Shown piece by piece: positions 61,363 to 64,000 of a DNA stretch of 64,000 nucleotides (position 1 is its first letter; each line of letters begins with the position of its first letter). The translations under genes were made by a program, and so were the position numbers. The DNA comes from an uncultured Lachnospiraceae bacterium (GTDB lineage: Bacteria > Bacillota > Clostridia > Lachnospirales > Lachnospiraceae): assembly GCA_910579285.1 (NCBI GenBank), contig CAJTTT010000010.1, positions 1-64,000 on the forward strand, given 5' to 3'. The notes below the pieces were generated by a model. The model made no database searches. It saw only the letters and a program-made list of their open reading frames with translations, and was not told where the DNA came from.

Positions 61363-62892
61363 ATGAATGAAGTAATCGTCTCTATGGAAAACATATGTAA
61401 AACATTTCCAGGCGTAAAAGCGTTGGATCATGTTAACTTTGAATTGCGCTCAGGGGAAGTTATGGCGCTGCTTGGAGAAAACGGGGCGGGAAAATCAACA
61501 TTGATGAAAGTCCTGAGCGGCGTTTATACGAGAGATGACGGTTCCCTGAAGATTTTCGAAAAAGAATACGGGGATCTGACACCGAAACAGGCTCAGGAAG
61601 TGGGGGTTGCGATCATCCATCAGGAGCTTAACATGTGCCGGCATCTTTCTGTGGCGGAAAACATGTTTCTGGGACGTGAGATCAGCGGCCGCTTTGCACT
61701 AAACAATGCAAAGATGGAGCAGGAGGCAAAACGGATTCTGGATGATCTGAAGATTGATATTGATCCGAAAGAAACGGTGGGAGAGCTTCCCGTGTCGAAA
61801 CAGCAGATGGTGGAGATCGCAAAAGCGCTCTCGATCAATGCTAAGATCCTGATTATGGATGAACCGACTTCTTCCCTGACAGCCAGAGAGATAGAGGACC
61901 TTTTCCGTATCATAAAGAAGCTGAAATCTGAGGGAAAAGGCATCGTATACATATCGCACCGTCTGGAAGAACTGCAGCATATTGTGGACAGGGTGACCAT
62001 CATGCGGGATGGTCAGTATATTACCAGCATGAATTTCGGGGATGTTTCTATGGAGCAGATCATCAGCCACATGGTAGGCCGCGAAATCAAGGAAAAATTT
62101 CCCCGCGTGGAGTGCAAAAAGGGGAAGAAGGTGTTTGAGGTGAAACATTTGAACGCCGGAAGGATGGTGCGGGACATTAACTTTACGGTTTATGAAGGTG
62201 AAATCGTAGGTTTTGCCGGGTTGATGGGAGCGGGACGGACGGAGACCACACGGGCGATCTTCGGAGTAGACCCGAAGGAGAGCGGCGAGATATATGTGGA
62301 TGATAAGAAAGTCGAGATCAAATGTCCTATGGATGCCATCAGAAACGGGGTTGTGCTTGCGCCGGAGGATCGGAAAAAGGACGGCCTGTGCACGAAGCTC
62401 AGCATCCGGCATAATCTGACACTGCCGAATCTGGATATTGTCTGCAATAAGCTTGGCGTGGTGAACGGCAGAAAGGAAGATGCGCTGTGCGAAAAAGCGG
62501 TGGCGGATCTGAAGATAAAAACCCCGGACGTGGAGGTGGATTCCGGCAATCTCTCCGGCGGAAACCAGCAGAAGGTCGTGGTTGGCAAATGGCTGGCCAG
62601 AGATTCCAGAGTGGTCATCTTCGACGAGCCTACCAGAGGTATTGATGTGGGCGCCAAGGTGGAGATTTATAACCTGATGAATGAGCTGAAAAAGCAGGGG
62701 ATTGCCGTGATGTTTGTCTCCTCGGAGATGCCTGAGGTCATGGGCATTGCGGATCGGATCATTGTGATGTGCGACGGCAGGATTACGGGGGAGGTTATGG
62801 CGAGGAATACGACACAGAACGAGATTCTGACGCTGGCAACCACCTTTGAGGATAAGAAAATAAACAGCCAGAGCGGCAAGGAGGAAGTATAA
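61363..62892 (+). CDS. Sugar ABC importer ATPase with two ATP-binding domains (RbsA/MglA type)
   Basis: A 509-residue tandem ATPase. The first domain has LLGENGAGKSTLMKVLSG, the signature-region VSKQQMVEIAKALS and LIMDEPTSSLT; the second has the degenerate GLMGAGRTETTRAIFG, NLSGGNQQKVVVGKWLARD and IFDEPTRGIDVGAK. This is the class that energises ribose, galactose/methylgalactoside or xylose import. AGGGGG precedes the ATG. Specificity is more likely galactoside-like by sequence resemblance, but not certain. Confidence 0.92.
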   Translation: MNEVIVSMENICKTFPGVKALDHVNFELRSGEVMALLGENGAGKSTLMKVLSGVYTRDDGSLKIFEKEYGDLTPKQAQEVGVAIIHQELNMCRHLSVAENMFLGREISGRFALNNAKMEQEAKRILDDLKIDIDPKETVGELPVSKQQMVEIAKALSINAKILIMDEPTSSLTAREIEDLFRIIKKLKSEGKGIVYISHRLEELQHIVDRVTIMRDGQYITSMNFGDVSMEQIISHMVGREIKEKFPRVECKKGKKVFEVKHLNAGRMVRDINFTVYEGEIVGFAGLMGAGRTETTRAIFGVDPKESGEIYVDDKKVEIKCPMDAIRNGVVLAPEDRKKDGLCTKLSIRHNLTLPNLDIVCNKLGVVNGRKEDALCEKAVADLKIKTPDVEVDSGNLSGGNQQKVVVGKWLARDSRVVIFDEPTRGIDVGAKVEIYNLMNELKKQGIAVMFVSSEMPEVMGIADRIIVMCDGRITGEVMARNTTQNEILTLATTFEDKKINSQSGKEEV

Positions 62893-62893
62893 G

Positions 62894-63904
62894 ATGAATA
62901 ACAAAAGTCCTATCAAAAAGCTTTTGGCGGTCAAGGGCATGGGAGCGGCGCTCACTGCTTTTGTCGGGCTGATTATCATTTATGTGGCGTTCGGATTGAT
63001 TAATTCGGCTGTCTTTTCCAGTAACAATATTCTGAACCTGCTGCGTTCCATGTCAAAATATCTGCTCATCGGTATCGCACAGAGTTATGTACTGATTACG
63101 GGAAACATTGACCTTTCCATCGGTTCTATGGTGGCGATGAGCGCGATGATTTCGGCAACGCTGATGACATTTGGCGTAAACCCGTTTGCGGCGGTTCTGG
63201 TTGCCTTGCTCTGCTGTCTGGTGATCGGTGTGATTAACGGCATACTGGTAGGCAAGTTCAAACTGCCTCCCTTCATTGCAACACTGGGTACCATGTTCGT
63301 CGGCCGCGGCATCGCCTATATGGTGAACAACAACCGCAACACGGATGCCATTGCTACCGGCGTTGGCAAGGAGACCGGCGATGCGTTCCAGAACTTCTTC
63401 TACTACGGAACTACCGCGGGTATCTATAACACCTTCTGGATTGCAATTATCATGTTTGTTATCTTCTTCTTCCTGCTGTCAAAGACAAGGACGGGAAGAC
63501 ATATATACGCCATCGGTTCCAATATTGACGCGGCAAAACTCTCCGGAGTCAACGTGGTGGCGACCACGACAAAGACTTATCTGGTCAGCGCGGTGTGTTC
63601 CTGGGTGGTAGGACTGATCCTTTGTGCACAGGCAGGCATGGGTAATATGGAAGCCGGAAACATGTATGAGATGTACGGCGTGGCTGCAGGCGTAATCGGC
63701 GGCGTATCGCCTCTGGGAGGCACAGGTATTCTGCTCGGCACGCTGGCGGGTTCCGCAGTATGGCAGACACTGGAGAATGGTCTTAACATGATCGGCGCAC
63801 AGGTAGGTATCCAGCGTCTTGTGATCGGTATCATCGTAGTGGTGGCAGTGCTTCTGGATATCGTGCTCAGAAGCGGACAGTTTACAAAGAAGAAAAAAGG
63901 CTGA
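62894..63904 (+). CDS. Sugar ABC importer permease (RbsC/MglC type)
   Basis: A 336-residue permease with eight to ten helices. It carries the family blocks YVLITGNIDLSIGSMVAMSA, FIATLGTMFVGRGIAYM and GRHIYAIGSNIDAAKLSGVN, the loop that contacts the ATPase. It starts 1 bp after the ATPase stop, so translation is coupled. It would act as a homodimer with the tandem ATPase. Confidence 0.92.
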   Translation: MNNKSPIKKLLAVKGMGAALTAFVGLIIIYVAFGLINSAVFSSNNILNLLRSMSKYLLIGIAQSYVLITGNIDLSIGSMVAMSAMISATLMTFGVNPFAAVLVALLCCLVIGVINGILVGKFKLPPFIATLGTMFVGRGIAYMVNNNRNTDAIATGVGKETGDAFQNFFYYGTTAGIYNTFWIAIIMFVIFFFLLSKTRTGRHIYAIGSNIDAAKLSGVNVVATTTKTYLVSAVCSWVVGLILCAQAGMGNMEAGNMYEMYGVAAGVIGGVSPLGGTGILLGTLAGSAVWQTLENGLNMIGAQVGIQRLVIGIIVVVAVLLDIVLRSGQFTKKKKG

Positions 63905-63948
63905 TACCGCGTAAGCGGATAGCGATAGATCAAAAAGGAGGATAAAGT

Positions 63949-64000
63949 ATGAAAAAGAAATTATTGGCTATGCTCTGCTGTATGACACTGGCAGCGGCTT
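63949..64000 (+). CDS. Start of a signal-peptide-bearing protein, probable sugar-binding protein
   Basis: The reading frame from 63949 gives MKKKLLAMLCCMTLAAA, a signal peptide, and is cut by the window edge. AAGGAGG lies upstream. Following the ATPase and permease of an RbsA/MglA-type importer, it is most likely the periplasmic-type binding lipoprotein of the system. Confidence 0.65.
   Translation, partial: MKKKLLAMLCCMTLAAA

Overview
The window looks like a chromosomal segment of a gut-type Clostridia, most likely Lachnospiraceae. The grounds are the moderate-GC backbone with AGGAGG-type ribosome binding sites, the paired YesM/YesN regulator next to a carbohydrate ABC importer, a GH65 phosphorylase, CarD, BlaI/M56, VanZ and Bce-like modules, and a CpsB/Wzz/BY-kinase exopolysaccharide locus. 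No rRNA, tRNA, CRISPR array, insertion sequence or phage gene was seen. The species assignment is inference.

Layout. 1-1956 (minus): MerR regulator, ABC ATPase and ABC-2 permease (cut by the window edge). 2059-2997: a DUF1848 protein with a late CX3CX2C cluster. 3003-13152: a carbohydrate-use locus with the YesN/YesM two-component pair (minus) diverging from a binding protein, two permeases, a GH65 phosphorylase and a HAD hydrolase. 13295-19706: a CofE-like ligase, a 2-hydroxyacid dehydrogenase, an MtaD-type deaminase, a degenerate EAL-HDOD protein behind a structured leader, and an AhcY-like hydrolase whose base-recognition residues suggest S-inosylhomocysteine as substrate. The deaminase and hydrolase together could form a deaminating route for SAH disposal.

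19821-36299 (minus): VanZ, then a large exopolysaccharide locus. Its promoter-distal half (20533-27537) is strikingly AT-rich and carries the variable genes: flippase, nucleotidyltransferase-like protein, P-loop kinase, APH-like kinase, a frameshifted polymerase, a broken glycosyltransferase and a WecG-type glycosyltransferase. The promoter-proximal half has normal GC: CpsB phosphatase, Wzz, tyrosine kinase, LCP protein, a sortase-B-like lipoprotein lacking all three catalytic residues, a small secreted protein and the priming sugar transferase. An AAA-ATPase/nuclease-like gene sits between the halves. A divergent XRE regulator (36598) faces the locus, and repeated operator-like sequences surround a good promoter.

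37008-48831: M18 aminopeptidase, an AraC/GyrI-like regulator, a small membrane protein, a BlaI/M56 pair under a long perfect inverted repeat, an AgrC/AgrA-like sensor and LytTR regulator, a membrane protein, an AT-rich AlbA-domain protein followed by an iterated 9-bp motif, a fragment of a second M56 gene, and a PLC-like protein. 48895-56217: an exporter followed by response regulator, histidine kinase, ABC ATPase and FtsX-type permease, as in peptide-stress modules. 56347-61094: an orphan CheC-like phosphatase, CarD, an ECF sigma factor with a membrane-anchored partner, ComFB, and a metal/arsenic permease-like protein. 61363-64000: an RbsA/MglA-type sugar importer running off the right edge.

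The most unusual items are the deaminase/SIH-hydrolase-like pair, the catalytically dead sortase-like lipoprotein, the LCP gene with no ordinary start codon directly in frame behind the kinase stop, the structured RNA leader at 16922-17060, and two gene remnants that record past rearrangement.
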